Source of the DNA: Thuidium tamariscinum
Taxonomy: Eukaryota > Streptophyta > Bryopsida > Hypnales > Thuidiaceae
Assembly (NCBI GenBank): GCA_947034885.2
Contig: OX344749.2
Coordinates: forward strand, 32,979,182-33,043,181
Direction: 5' to 3'
DNA: 64,000 bases
Shown here in pieces: positions 50,461 to 63,330 of this stretch. Every line of letters starts with the position of its first letter. Position 1 is the stretch's first letter. The notes below the pieces were generated by a model. The model saw only the letters and a list, made by a program, of their open reading frames with translations. It had not been told where the DNA came from and did not search any database. Both the position numbers and the translations under genes were made by a program.

Positions 50461-50972
50461 TCTGGATGGATTGCCCCCTCGCTCGGCCTTACCATGTTTT
50501 ACCAGAGGTGCAATCAAAACAAAAAGCCCCCTAGTTTGGGCCGTGACCACCCCTACCTTCTTCACCCCATTAGCTAATTCGGGGTCTCTGATTACAAATA
50601 TGAATTCAAATTTGCAAAAAAAATTTGTGTGAAAAATAAAAAATTACAGCATTTTACCCAAGTGGCCGAGCGAGGGGTTAGTTCTCCCTGCCCCCTCTTT
50701 AGGGAGCATACTAAATCTTCCATTCAAAGTGGGCCTAGTAGGGTGGATTTATTTTGGGGGAATACACGAGAATTCTTTATTTTCGCATGTGGTTTTTTTT
50801 TGCAAATACAAAATTCATATTTGCAATTAGAGACCCCAAATTAGTTTAGAAAGATCTAGAATATACCCTAAAAATGGCCCAAAATAAGGGGCTTTTTTCT
50901 TACTTCTACCCAGAGAACCTCAAAATTATCCTACTGGGCCCTCTTTGAATGGATGATTTAGTGTGCTGCCCT
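50461..50972. mobile_element. Nested foldback; MITE family C, copy 1, at 50701-50972
   Basis: 50701-50972 has about 45-bp inverted arms (AGCATACTAAATCTTCCATT and TGGGCCTAGTAGGG, with inverses at the right). These match the element at 61538-61796. A second inverted pair lies partly outside it: CCCCTCGCTCGGCC at about 50475 pairs with GGCCGAGCGAGGGG at about 50664, and a GGGGTCTCTGATT...AAATTTGC block near 50580-50622 pairs with the inverse near 50800-50838. The whole segment therefore looks like overlapping palindromic insertions. Confidence 0.65.
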
Positions 50973-51474
50973 ATCCAGTGCACTAAAATACGGTACCGTA
51001 ATTCATAAAATAGAGATAATTTTTTACGTTTTACCCTAGGATGGGGGACCACTTTACCGTCCGGCGTATCTGAATTTTCCACTTTATCCGCATTCCTAAC
51101 TTCATTCCCGAAGGTTTTCAAACTTTGCCTCATGTTCTTGCCTTTGTAGCTTCGTCTTCAATTCTCCCTCCTCCGCCATCGCCATCGCCACAGGCGCTCT
51201 CGTAGATCCCTCTCATTCCTTACCGGCGGTTTTCGTTTCTTTGCTTCAGTCATGGAGGAATGGAGCTTAGGGACTTGATCTGCTGCTGCTGCTGGAAGGC
51301 GGCGCTACTTCGACGTGGAGGAGATGGGCAGTTTGTTTGGCTTTTCTGGCCTTGCGCGTAGCTTTTCTTAGGTCAACTGGATGATTGGTAAATTGATGTT
51401 GTTTGATGTTTCCTGGCTGTTCTTAAGGGTGACGGTACATGTAGAAGTGGTTGGTTTGCGGTCCCGCAGGAAAG
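50973..51474 (+). promoter_or_regulatory. Promoter and 5' leader of the SNM1-like gene
   Basis: Composition rises in GC toward the gene. Two short upstream open frames start at ATG near 51252 and 51324. A 3' splice site, CCCGCAG, at about 51463-51469, just before the start codon, suggests a 5' UTR intron. I could not fix its donor (GTAAAT near 51389 is one candidate). Confidence 0.45.
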
Positions 51475-54400
51475 ATGAAGATCAAGTACACGCAGGGTGC
51501 GCGGAAGGCTGACTCCGATACTGACCTCGCCTTGGCGATGGCATTGGGGGAAGATGAGGCTGGGAGTTGCTACAGTGATGATGATGATTTCCAATGTACG
51601 GGGTCTTCGTCTATCTTTTTTAAGCAGAAACTCGCTCTGCGGAGCTGCGCCGTGAGGAAGCATGTGAAGAAGAGAGTTCTGCCCAATAATTTGAGGTTGG
51701 CAAAGAATCGAAGAGGTGGTGGCGAAGTTGGAGATACCGCAGCGCACAGAGGTGTCGTCTCTGGAAAGGAAATGAAAATACATTGCGATGCTGTCGGGGA
51801 AGTCGTTCTCGAAAATGCAACCGCCTCCACAGGTTTGGCACCGGGAGAGAGAGAGCAGAGGTTTAGGGAACCTAAACAGGTTGACAAGAGAGTCTTGAAA
51901 GATCACAATGCAAGGTCTGCGGAGCGTGTCTTTACTGATTCCGTTGTGCTGGCGAAGGGGGACGAGAATGGGAGCAACGTGGGTTCGGGGAAACTCCAGA
52001 AGTCTTCGAAACTTAGCACTCCGAATTTGGAGTCAAGCAATGAGCAGGACAGCACGAACCAGCGCTTAGGCAGTTTAGTTGCTAGCGATCATTCTAAGCA
52101 GCAGGGGCAGAGTGAAAACATTTTAGGAATTGAATCGAAGAGGAAAAAAATTTCGAGTATCTATGTCACTGGATGGAGCCTGCATTGTGGTGATACAAAG
52201 AGAGTAAAGACGATCGCACAAGTTCCAGAGGATGATGGTATCCGAAGATTTGAGGGAAGAGCAGGGCTAGACTCCTTTAGTATTGAGGCCGATGAAAGTG
52301 ATCGGGGGGTTGAAGTTGATGAGGTCATGGTTATATGTACTCAATCTAAGGCACCTTATGAACTGGAATCCGGTCAATCCGCAGGGGAGCTGGGTAGAAT
52401 TTCGTTGGATATGGGGAAGAAGGCTACCCATGACACTGGATGGAGCCTGCATTATGATGGTTCAAAGAGAGTAAAGACGATTGCACGAGTTCCAGAGAAT
52501 GCTAGTATCCAAAGATTTGAACAAATGGAGGGAATAGCAGGATTGGACTCCTTTAGTATTGAGGACGAAGAAGGTATTGAAAGTGATCCGGGGTCTGAAG
52601 TTGATGAGGACATGGTTATTTGTACTCAATCCAAGGCACCTTGTGAGCTGGAATCCGGTCAATCCGCAGGGGAGCTGGGTAGAATTTCGTTAGATATGGG
52701 GAAAAAGACTGTTGAGGATCGACCTCACAGGAAGCATAATATATATGATATCTTAATAGGCAATAATAGAATGGACCGAGTTCCAACAAATGTTTCAAAT
52801 CCTACAATTGACAAGAAGTTTGAATGTGACGATGGTGAGGAGTTGGAGAGCCCAGGCACAGCAATGCAAGCATTAGTTGATCAGGCAGAATTGGACTATG
52901 AAGGACTCGAGTTTAATGAAGAGGACAATGAAAGCATGAATTCGTTCGAGTGCCCATCCTGTGGTATTTTCTTGGTTGATGTCTCCGTTAGTTACAGAGA
53001 TCAGCACGTCAGCGATTGCTTGGAGAAAGACAATGTAGCGTGTGAAAGATCGAATCCTATGAACTGTGCTGGTCGAGAAGCTATAAATACTGGAGGGACT
53101 GAAACTGTTCAGCTGAGTAACGAACGAACTGTGGCAATGGATACTCTCAAATGCCCAGTCTGTGGGATGTGCATAGAAGAATTATCCTCCGCAGATAGAG
53201 AGGTTCACACAAATGCCTGTCTAGAAGAAGGCAACATTCCTTCCGCTAGGACAAATCCTGGGGATTATGTGGGCAGTGAAGTTGGAAACACTGAAACCGG
53301 TGGAGGTTCACAGCCAGTGACCTTCCAAAGCAATTTGATTTTCGGGACTCTCTCATGCCCTGTCTGTGGGGTTTGCATAGATGAATTATCCACCGTGCAG
53401 AGAGAAGAGCACACTAATACCTGCTTAGATGAGGCCAAAGGAGAAGACCGAGTTGAAGTGGCTGAAGTGGCTGAGGCATTAGGCGAGCCGGACGTGGGTC
53501 CAGTTGTGACGTGGTTGACAAATCTGAATCTGGGGAAGTATGTAGATATCTTTGTTAAAGAGGAGATTGATTGGGATACACTGCAGTGGCTCAAGGAGGA
53601 GGTATGGTCATTATTTTCTTCTTTTCCGAGATAGATAGATGTCACAGACACATGCGAAAGAGCTGCATATGTGATGATGCCAAAATGTTGATATTGTGAT
53701 TATTTGTCCCTGGATATTGCCCGTTCCTAGTTTGAATAGCACATCTGAGGAACCACATTTTAAGCTTCATATTGATCGTGTGCCGTCAGATTTTGACACA
53801 TGGTCGGTGTCAGACCTTGGCTTTGGACATTGAGTATTTTTTTGTTCGTTTGACATTGTCCTCTTTGCTTCAACCGTCCTGTTTTGCAGGACCTAAAGTC
53901 GTTGGGAATCACTGCACTTGGACCGAGGAGGAAGATAGTCTGTGCAATTCAGCAATTGAGTAAATCTGCTTCCCCAACACAAAAGATATCGGCAATGCCA
54001 GGGAGCCAAAGGATCTCAGATTCTGTCGTTATCAGTTCCGCAGCGGATACATTACAAGGTAGCATTACTATCTAAAGTACCTACATCAATGTCAATTAAA
54101 CCGAGCGCGTAGAATGTAACCTCTTGATTTTGCAAAATCATTTCGCTTGAGACTTAAGGGAGATGAAGAAGGTTACTGTGGGCCCCTTGAATTTATATAC
54201 TTCTCTCTCTATCTATGCTTTAATCACCCATTATCTGTGAAGGCGAGGACTACTTTGTTTCTAAATATTGATCAATTGCCACTCCTTAACCGATATGCAT
54301 TTCTTTCCATCTAATGTCTTGTTAGGGCCCAAACTGTCCATTGCGGATTTCTTCATTCGTCCTCCAAATACTAGGCAACCCATTCCATCTCGAGACCTTA

Positions 54401-57276
54401 GTATTCTTGCAAGGTCGAAAGCTCCAGGCACCGTGAGCACTGCAGGGGGATCGACGGAAAACAGGGGTCAAGGAAGGCCTTTTTCTGCTGGTGGAAATTT
54501 TAGTAGTGCTGGGACTAGCGACGTCCCAACGTGGATGTGTATTCCTGGCACCTCCTTCAGAGTGGTGAGTTATGCCCCTGCTTAGCACTTTAGCCTGAGA
54601 CTTCACCTTGATGACTAATATAAGTTCTTAAGTTTGATTGCGACGATCATGAACGCTGCCGGTTTTAGTGAAAATGATTTTCTGCCTCTTAATCTGTCCG
54701 TATTTTGAGTAGCTGCAGTGACTACTCTGATACTACTTTTCACCATGTTAAAGTATATCTGAGTTTTGTTTTGCAGGATGCTTTCAAGCACAAAACTGGC
54801 AATTGCTCCAATTGGTTTCTTACTCATTTTCACACTGACCGTAAGCATTTCTGCAAGCTATGCTTTAGCATTTCCATCACCTTTGAAAATTCAATATTTT
54901 TGTAAGTCCATTTGATGACCTTATTGCTATCAGCTGCACGACTCAAATCTGCCTGACATACTCTTTGTACACGAGGACTAAGGACACTTAATCTACACGA
55001 TTGTGTCAGGCCTCGATGGAACTAAACTTTATGTTGCTTTTGGCAGAATTTCTTTCAGATATTTCAGTGTGGTCTTTAAATTTAATAGCCGTGCTAGATT
55101 ACAAAATTAAAGGTCTTGTCGAGTTTATCATTATACAGAGACAGATGATATATGCTCATTCGACTTATTTTGAGAAGGTAATGGATGGTGCAGACTACCA
55201 AGGACTCACAAAAGGCTTTAGACACGGCAAAATATTCTGCTCAACAATTACAGCTCGCCTCGTTCACCTTCGCATTGGAATTCCATCGGATCGAATTGAA
55301 GCTCTGCCTCTGAACGAAATGGTCCTCATAGACGGTGTCAGGGTGACATTTATAGATGCTAATCACTGCCCAGGATCAGTCATGATTCTCTTTGAGCCTC
55401 CTAACGGCAAGGTAAGATTCTGTGACGAGATTTTGTTTGATAAAATGTAAAATTTATTCACTTTTCGCGACGGACATCCATGACAAACCAAGTGACGAAA
55501 ATATGAATTTCATTGATTTTTCGGTTTTAACGTGCACTTATTCATACCGTGACGTCATAATTTCTGGACACAGTTATAGTCTCGAAGTCACAGTTGACCA
55601 TCTAACGACAACTGCTGTAGTAAGCAACTGTAGTTGCCGTAGTCATGTTGGTAAATCGTCTACAAGTATCTTTCCTCTCGTCTAGATGAGAGTTGTATCG
55701 AACATCTGACAAATTGTGTCTTCTCTGGTTTGTGGATTTCTTGAAGGCTGTGTTACACACTGGAGATTTTCGATTCTGCTCAGACATGGCTTCTAATGAG
55801 GCTCTGAGGGCATGCCGAATAAGCACTCTCATACTTGACACAACCTACTGCGATCCTCAGGTAAGCAGCAAGTTTCGTGCTATTGTTTCTCAGTTCTCTT
55901 CGAAGCGAATCCCTATATGTTTTGTGATTAGGCTTCCTATCCGCAAGAAGTGGGGAGTAGCAACGGGAAAGATAATATCTGTTGTTTTCTAGTGAGGATT
56001 TTAGCGGTTTGATTATGTTTGTTCTGATGATTTTAATCTGCTGTTTTCTGTCTTGCAGTATGATTTTCCGAAGCAAGATGCAGTCATAGAGTTCGTGATC
56101 GATGCAATTCAAGCGGAGGCTTTTAATTCCAAGACTCTTTTTCTCATTGGCACTTACACGATAGGTGAGTTTTGGGACTGTTTTGTAACATGTTAGCGTC
56201 CTGTCACTTATTCATGGCTAGTGCAGAGCTGTTCAGATGCAACATCACTCACGTACAACTCCAGTTTTGACGAGGTACTCTTGTTTGGACTTTTGTCGGT
56301 TTTGTCCGTTCATCTATGATGCTGTTACATATCATAATTCAGAATACATTGCAATTTTTATTACAATAGAAGTACTGATAGCATATCAACAGGTAAAGAG
56401 CGAATATTTCTCGAGGTTGGTAAAGCTCTACAGAAGTACGTCTATGTCGGAGCTGCAAAGCAGCGACTGCTAGATTGCATGGACCTTGCCGAGGAAGACA
56501 AGAGGTGGTTGACGACGAAAGATCAAGAGAGCCATATTCATGTGGTGCCGTTGTATAGCGTCGCCAGTTTCAAGCGCATGGGCTCAATCTCTCGCCATTA
56601 CCATGTACTTTCTGGTTCACTTTTTGTGCAAGCGAAGATAATAATGATCCGGAATTGTGCATATCCTCTGTTTTTCCTGCTTACTCGAAGCAGTAATTCA
56701 CTTGGAAGTTCATTTTTAATGCCGTGTTTTACCCATTTTTTTCAGGGACGATATAATTCCATCGTTGCGTTCTCACCAACGGGCTGGAGTTTTGGGAAGG
56801 ACAAGAAACGTATTCATGGTCGCCCTGGTCGGCGATATCAACAAGGCAGCATTATCCGGTTCGTTTCTGTGGTCTGTTACGAGTAATGTCTCGCTTTTTT
56901 ACCTCGCCGCAATTAGCAAAGACGTCTCCCGTATTTGTTGCTCGCATTCCTTTTTGTTCCTACGGTATTCGTGCCTTATGTGTTCGGATTCTAGTGCTCG
57001 TTAACCATGTTCTCTTTTTAGATCCTTTCCTGAGGAATCACTGTAATTTGGAGAAGATGAAGTCCTCAGTATTTCGATTTCGAGGAATCTTCCGACTGAT
57101 TTTTTCTCAACGGCTACATTGGCAGGTACGAGGTGCCATATAGCGAACACTGCAGCTTCACAGAACTCAAGGAATTTGTGCGGACCATTGGTTCCAAGAA
57201 CATTGTCCCTAGTGTTATCAGCGGGGGAGGCCTGTCAGCCGACGCCATGGTCGCGAGTTTACTGAGTGAAGAATGA
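51475..57276 (+). CDS. SNM1: SNM1/PSO2-like DNA cross-link repair nuclease with three UBZ4 fingers and SAM domain
   Basis: Metallo-beta-lactamase/beta-CASP 5' exonuclease of interstrand cross-link repair, expected in the nucleus. Ten exons: 51475-53601, 53890-54058, 54326-54564, 54777-54840, 55194-55411, 55747-55860, 56059-56164, 56393-56604, 56746-56858, 57126-57276. All phases agree, giving 1170 residues. Order: disordered acidic N-terminus; a duplicated 89-residue module (232-320 and 321 to about 412); three UBZ4-type CxxC...HxxxC fingers starting at C493, C560 and C628; a SAM domain (WLTNLNLGKYVDIF, about 678-735); then the nuclease. Catalytic residues are present: HFHTDH at 862-867, H924 (DANHCPG), D946 (HTGDFR), and PTGW plus VPYSEH (H1129) in the DRMBL part. 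The start is the first ATG after a splice acceptor. A leftward in-frame extension has no ATG. The gene appears intact. The symbol follows the plant and yeast family name. Confidence 0.95.
52168..52713 (+). repeat. In-frame tandem duplication inside exon 1 of the SNM1-like gene
   Basis: Two copies, starting at 52168 and 52435 (267 bp, 89 codons apart). Each encodes TGWSLH..., KRVKTIA, RF, GLDSFSIE, EVDE.MVICTQSKAP and ELESGQSAGELGRISLDMG. The copies are highly similar at DNA level. Copy 2 has small insertions (EQM, EEGIES). Confidence 0.9.
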
Positions 57277-58280
57277 TTTGTAAGTAGGTCAACATCAACT
57301 AAAAGTTCCATTGTGCCCACCCGAAAGCCGACAACAGGGCATCTTTTCGCGCTTCGGCAGCCGTATGTTTCAATGGAGTTGCTGACGCAATCCCCAGTTC
57401 CAAGAACGGAGAGATTTCGCTATAGTAGCAGGCCAAGCCAACAAAACCGTCCCTTCGTCCGTGTCGTTGAATGTCTACCGACAGTTTACACACTCCTAAA
57501 ATTGTGCAGCCAGGTTAAGGTTAAGATAAGCTTGATCTCCAGTGATGAGAGCAAGCGGAAATTTTCGCGCAACGGAGTTTAACGGCGGACACGTGTCAAG
57601 GACCAGCGCCTCACAAGTGGCACGACTTGTGGCCCACGTGCTCCCACACATGGGAACAGGATCGTAAGCCAGGTGGCGAAGGCAATATCGCCGGAAGTCT
57701 GGGACACCTACGTGTGTCTCTGTGATTGCCACGCTAGGGAGCTCGTTAGCCAGGTATCATCCGGTCCGGTTGTTAGCTCGTCAAATCAGGAAATTGCTCG
57801 TCAATACTGTATCGTTCTAGTCTCCATGAGTCATTTTCCTTTCTGTTATGGAGGTGAAAACCCCAATGCCATTGACTGTCCTGCTGCATCTCGACAAACT
57901 CAGCCTTTGAATGAGATATCCCTGCCAAACTTTCTAGAATGTGCAGGTGCCCCACTCGATAAGCTTTACATATATCAGAATGTAGGCAAGTGATCTGTTC
58001 TTTCACTGATCTGATCATTTTTAATTTTCTCTGTCCTGTTGTACATTGCGTTGTCCATCTTTGCGTTGTCCATCTTCAGTGGTCGCTGCTTGTGTTTCGC
58101 GGTTCATTGAACTTATCAGTTTCCGGACCATTTGTCGCCACCCATGATCGAATTCTCTGACCAATATCTTACTTACTGTATCATGTGTTTTGTCCATTCC
58201 TTCCATTCCTTTTTGACTTGTAGGATAAGGTGGAACCACCTATCCCCAACCAGGGACCCATACCCAACATGTAGGATGCA
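57277..58280. other. 3' flank of the SNM1-like gene; unassigned
   Basis: Balanced composition with several open frames under 110 codons, none with a recognised motif. A G-box (CACGTG at 57590-57595, within GACACGTGTC) and CCCACGTG near 57632 hint at a promoter, but I see no gene that it clearly serves. Confidence 0.35.
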
Positions 58281-61020
58281 ACTATTTCCAACCAAGGCTA
58301 TAAGGTAGCAGACCCTTTTCTAATCAGCCCCCATTTTCAAAGTCTAGAGTGTTCTATTTTCAAGCATAGGAGGTGGGAGTGATGGGCCCATTATGATGCA
58401 TTATGAGTTGTTGATTTCTTTAGCATTTCCTAACTAGCCTATGATCAAAATTAGACATATGTATATGTCAAGAATAGGTTTCAAAAAATTTGAACAAAGA
58501 AATTCACAATAATATTGTTTTTGGGTGGAAAAATGTGGAAAATTCCAAATCCATAAAAAAATTTCCCCACCAAACTCCATTCAGAGTTGTGTTGAATTCC
58601 TTAAGTGATTAGAAATGGGTTGCAAGCTTCTAGAAGAGATTTTGAATTGAAGTATAGAATGTGTTTTTTCTTCCATTTCAAGGTTGGGACTAAGGTCATA
58701 ACACATGTTCCAAAGTGTCATGAAGTGTATTGAAAGTATGAATTGGGAAAGTAGTCTCTTGAATGATTGGAATTAGAAAAGCCTAGTCATTTACAATGGG
58801 TTTGGAGCACTTTTTGACTTCCAAAAATCATAATAAATTCAATTTTGGGAATAAAATTGTGATCAATTTGCAATCCCCATATTTGCTATATTTTTACATA
58901 TGAAAATTTTGAATTGCCTCATATTCTTCATCGTCTATTCAAAAAATTGCTTAAGTGATTGTGTATAGACAATTAATTCTACCTCATTTGACTTTGGAGA
59001 TCTTTTGTCATGCTTGAACAACCATGTTTATTTATTTTAAGGAGTCTTTACTCACAAATACCATTAGTAGGAGAATTTTTCCCTTGAAAGAAGTTATAAA
59101 TTCATTTTGCATATATGTTATTGGTTCCTTGTAACAATGTACCACCTATTAGAATTTATAATCATACTCTTTCAATCCAACTAAAAACCTCCAAATTAGT
59201 TTAGGGATTGTACTACTAGACTCCTCTATTTATTAATTTTGATCATTGAGCAAATCATCTAGAATTCAAATCACATGCATATCCGCTCTACCTTCTATTT
59301 TATATTAGTTTCTCAACAATCAACAATCAATAAATGGAACCTTTTTAGCGATACAAATACTAAACCAATTTGAACATTTTTGGAGGAATTGACTAAATAC
59401 AACTTTGTTTCATAATCAGCACTAATATAACAAATCCTTGTAGTAAGTTTTGTGCCATTATATCTCATTTTAGATTGTTACTAATGTTTGTAGCTTTAGT
59501 CACTAAAACCATTTCCTTAAAAAATCATTCAAAAGTACATCACAATAAATTTCTAAAAATATCTTGTGAGAATAGGTATATATGTTATAGGAAATTAGAT
59601 AAAATTTTAGTAAAAAATGTTAAAGCATCATTGAAATATCTTTAATTTTGTACATAATAAATTCAAATTTGAAACTTTTGAATGTTATAGAGTACATTGC
59701 CAATACTTACAAGTATTTTCAAATCCTATGTGGAATCTGGAAAACTAATCATTTTGTCCTATAGGTGTTCAACTAAATGTTCAATAAAAAATTCACTTTT
59801 CAATGCAATTGTTGTGAAGCAAAAAATAATAAAGTATCCAATAATAGTTTAAGAAATTAAAGATACCATTTTTAGATTAATAAATGCAAAATGGATTTAG
59901 AGAAAGTCATTTATGATTTAATCCATCATAAATTAAAATAACAACACCTAAAATCAACCAAAGCATTTGAGTACACATTCAATTATTAACCCTTGAAGGA
60001 TCATTGTCCCTTTAGGAAAGAAATTGGATTTTAGGCAAGTACCCATCATTTCAATCTTTGTCATGATTTTTGTTAAAGATAGAAAATTTTCCATTAGCTT
60101 TGTAAGAGTATAATTTTCTTCACAATTGGTTCTTGGAAACAAAAATTATGCCCAAATATGCTTAAAAGATGGGATATTAGGGAGCAAAAAAAGTTTTAGA
60201 ATTCTAATTTTTTTTTTCTAAATTTTTTTCTCATACATTATAATTTTGTCTACATAATAAAAAAACTTTGATTCATTTCCATTTGAATGATTTAATATGT
60301 GCATGTTATGTACCATCTTTGTTCTTAGGCAATCTAAGCATTATTTTGAAAAATAACTTGTAAGATTCATTTTTTGATGCAATTTTTACAATTTTTTCAA
60401 GAAAAAGGAGAAGTTATACATGGTTTAGTTTTCTTACTTGAATAATCTCACCATTCAATTGGAATTTGTGTGTTGTAATTCCATCTCAAAGACATTAAAA
60501 ATTTAGATTTTCCTTCCATCTTGTACCTACTTTTTACTAATCTTAAGAACAATGAAAATTATGTTTTTTTGAATTTATTTCTTTTCTAGGCTCCCAACCT
60601 AATTTTCCACCTCAAAACTCTATTATGCAAACATTTAAGCTAAGAAGGTTCAAAGCCAAATATTCTAGACTTGCTATTTTTTTTTTTTTTAAAACTTGTT
60701 TTCTTCACTTTAAACACAATTATCTTGCAATTTGAGTAGTCAAAATTTCAGAAATTTATTCAACACATTTTTATATTGGTTAGGGATAAGATCCTATGGT
60801 TGGATGTTCAAAAATAATAATTTTCAAATTCCTCTACTTTGTGCAATAGAAATGGTAGTTTTGGGAGTTTTTTAGTGAAAAAGGCATACTCCTTAAGTCC
60901 CAAAATTTAAAAAAATTGGAAAAAATGTATATTTTGCTTACTTCTTTATTGTTTTCTTGGCATTCCAATTTCAGTTTCATCTCATGGTTTTGTTCATTCC
61001 TATTGCAATGGCTCGTAGAA
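58281..61020. other. No gene seen
   Basis: Strongly AT-rich intergenic DNA. No splice-consistent exons or clear terminal repeats recognised. Confidence 0.5.
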
Positions 61021-61296
61021 GCATTAGAGAGGATTTGAGGCCTCCAGAAGTCCGTTTTCGGGAGTGTTCTTGTAATTGTTGGCTACTATCAGCCAATAAT
61101 TATTAAAAAAATAAAAAATAAAAAAATTGGAGGAGGGATCCTTAAATGTTAAAAAAAATCCAATTTAAAAAAAAAAAAAAATTTGATGATGTGGCACTCT
61201 TTCGACTACGTCGAATCTGCATTCCTGTGGCAGTTGTTGTGTTCTTGTAGTCCGGGAACTCGCAGTCTTCAAGAAGGCTCAAATCTCCTCTAATGC
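61021..61296. mobile_element. MITE family B, copy 4
   Basis: Starts GCATTAGAGAGGATTTGAGG and ends AAATCTCCTCTAATGC. The interior carries GATGTGGCACTCTTTCGACTA and GGGAACTCGCAGTCTTC, matching copies 1 and 3. Confidence 0.8.
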
Positions 61297-61537
61297 CACC
61301 TTCTACCTACATCACAACATTGACAACAAGGTCATTTTGGGACAAAAAATGCAGTTGTTTTGAAAACTATCACCAAATTCCTTCTTCCTACTTCACAATG
61401 TATACCTACAAGATTATATTGGAACAAAATATTAAGAGGAACTACGAGATCATTTTGGTATGGAGGACAAGGTGTATTGCGTTATAAGAAATACCTTGCA
61501 CCAAGATTTGAAGGATAATGTAAACTAAGCTTATAGA
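61297..61537. other. Spacer, no gene seen
   Basis: Short AT-rich spacer between two MITEs. A weak internal repeat CATTTTGG...ACAAG recurs. Confidence 0.45.
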
Positions 61538-61796
61538 GGATGCTAAATCCTCCATTTGAAGTGGGCCTAGCAGGATGGATTTATCACAAGGAAAAATGCA
61601 AGAATTTTTTATTTTTTGCAAATAATTTTTTTTCGAATTCGGAATTCACATTTACAATCAGAGTACCAAAATTATTTGAGAGCTATCTACTATATATCCT
61701 AAACGCAACACAAAATAGGGAAATTTTTTAATTTTTATCCTAGAGAATCCTAAATTTATCCTGTTGGGCCTACTTCAAATGGAGGATTTAGCATCC
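61538..61796. mobile_element. MITE family C, copy 2
   Basis: Starts GGATGCTAAATCCTCCATTTG and then GGGCCTAGCAGGATGGA, and ends with the inverse of both. Arms are about 45 bp. The interior resembles 50750-50925 (TGCAAATA...CACATTTACAATCAGAG). Non-coding. Confidence 0.8.
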
Positions 61797-63330
61797 TTGT
61801 TGAATTCACAAAAGAAGTGACAGTAACTTAGTAAATTGAATAGAAATTTTATAAATGTCACTGCATATTTTTGCAATTTTTAGTTTTATGATTGTTTAAT
61901 TGTATGGACAATAATAATTTGAATTTTTTGAATGAATTATGAGCATCACAGAGTCAAGATTTTGTACCAAAAGATTGAACCTTTAAATGCATTATGCGAT
62001 TGTAAAATATAAATTGTATACATTGCCTAATTCAATAAATATTTCAATTGCAAGGTCATTTGGATACAACAGTGGTCGATGTTGCAACCTATACTCTCTT
62101 TGCAATGTCTAATGCTATCCCATGCTCTTAATTTCCAAAAAAAATTCAAATATTGTGAGAACTAACATCATTTGCATGTTTGTCAAATTGTTAATATTTT
62201 AAATTCTATATTCTATAAACGTAAATATTCACACTTCAATTCTAGATATAAGTATGAATTTCCTTCAATTTTTGTATACAACAATTTGAATTGATGTATA
62301 CCAACATGCTAAGGTACAAAATTTTTTTTTTTCAAAGTTCAAATAAAAATTTGACAAAAGATAAAGTAATGCCAAATCATATTGAACAAAACTAAATATT
62401 AGACTTGGCTAACTTTGGAATCAATTTTCTTTCAAATCACAACTAATTTTTTCTTCAAACTTCCAAAATAATATGGAATATGTCACACACTACAACTTTC
62501 ATGCATACACTTTTGGATTTTGTCTATTGATGCTTATAGTATAGTTGCTTGAATGAAAATGTTTTACATTTGTACTCAATTTTGTTTCTTAGCGTACCTA
62601 AGAGACAATGATAGTTCTAATTGCTCCACTTCTCTTAAAAGTTCTCTTAGTTGTAATTTGTCAATGTTCATCACCTCCACATTACATTCACACATTAAGT
62701 TAGATTGTTTGTTTGGTACAATGAGATCTACACTATTGTTACACTAAAATCTCTATATAAGGTAGAATGACCTATTACTACCCTGATTTGCAATCTGACT
62801 ATTTTGGGGCCAATTCCAAGAGGGACACATATTTTTCAAAGGTGTGTGCATCTTTTACAAATCAAATCCAAGTGGAATTATAATAGTCTAATCAAAATTG
62901 TAATTCATATGAATTTTTGAAGTATGCAACCCTAAATTACAAAAGTGCCCAAGACTAGGGTCATGAACACCCTAATAACAATCCATAACCACCTTCTTAT
63001 GTCCCTACAAGCATCTAGGTATTCACCAATCAGCTATTGTTAGTTTTCCACATTATCCTAAATGATATAAACGCATTGATTTTGTCAGATTTCTAGATAG
63101 AATGGGCTCATTTCTGGACAAATTTGAATGGTGGAATGGGTGAAAATGGCCAAATATAGGGTGACAAAAATGGATTATAGATAGAATTAAGTTAATCTAC
63201 CTTATCCTCAAGTTGCATTCATTGTTCCATCAAATAGCTTCAGTTGGAAGGGTGTACAAACTTTGATTTGTGGTGGGACATATAGTGTGGAAGTTATGGA
63301 TTTTTCATTTATTTTTTAATATAAAAACTA
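61797..63330. other. No gene seen
   Basis: AT-rich intergenic DNA. Short random open frames only. Confidence 0.5.

Noticed and set aside
51451..51474. Upstream extension of the SNM1 reading frame (VCGPAGK)
   Set aside because: The frame there opens with TTG, not ATG, and a splice acceptor (CCCGCAG) lies just before the real ATG at 51475.
51373..51906. 177-codon minus-strand open frame over the SNM1 start
   Set aside because: It is antisense to the long SNM1 exon 1 and has no recognisable content.
57313..57993. Open frames after the SNM1 stop as a possible extra gene
   Set aside because: The frames are short, mutually overlapping and motif-free. They are better treated as 3' flank or an unassigned promoter region.
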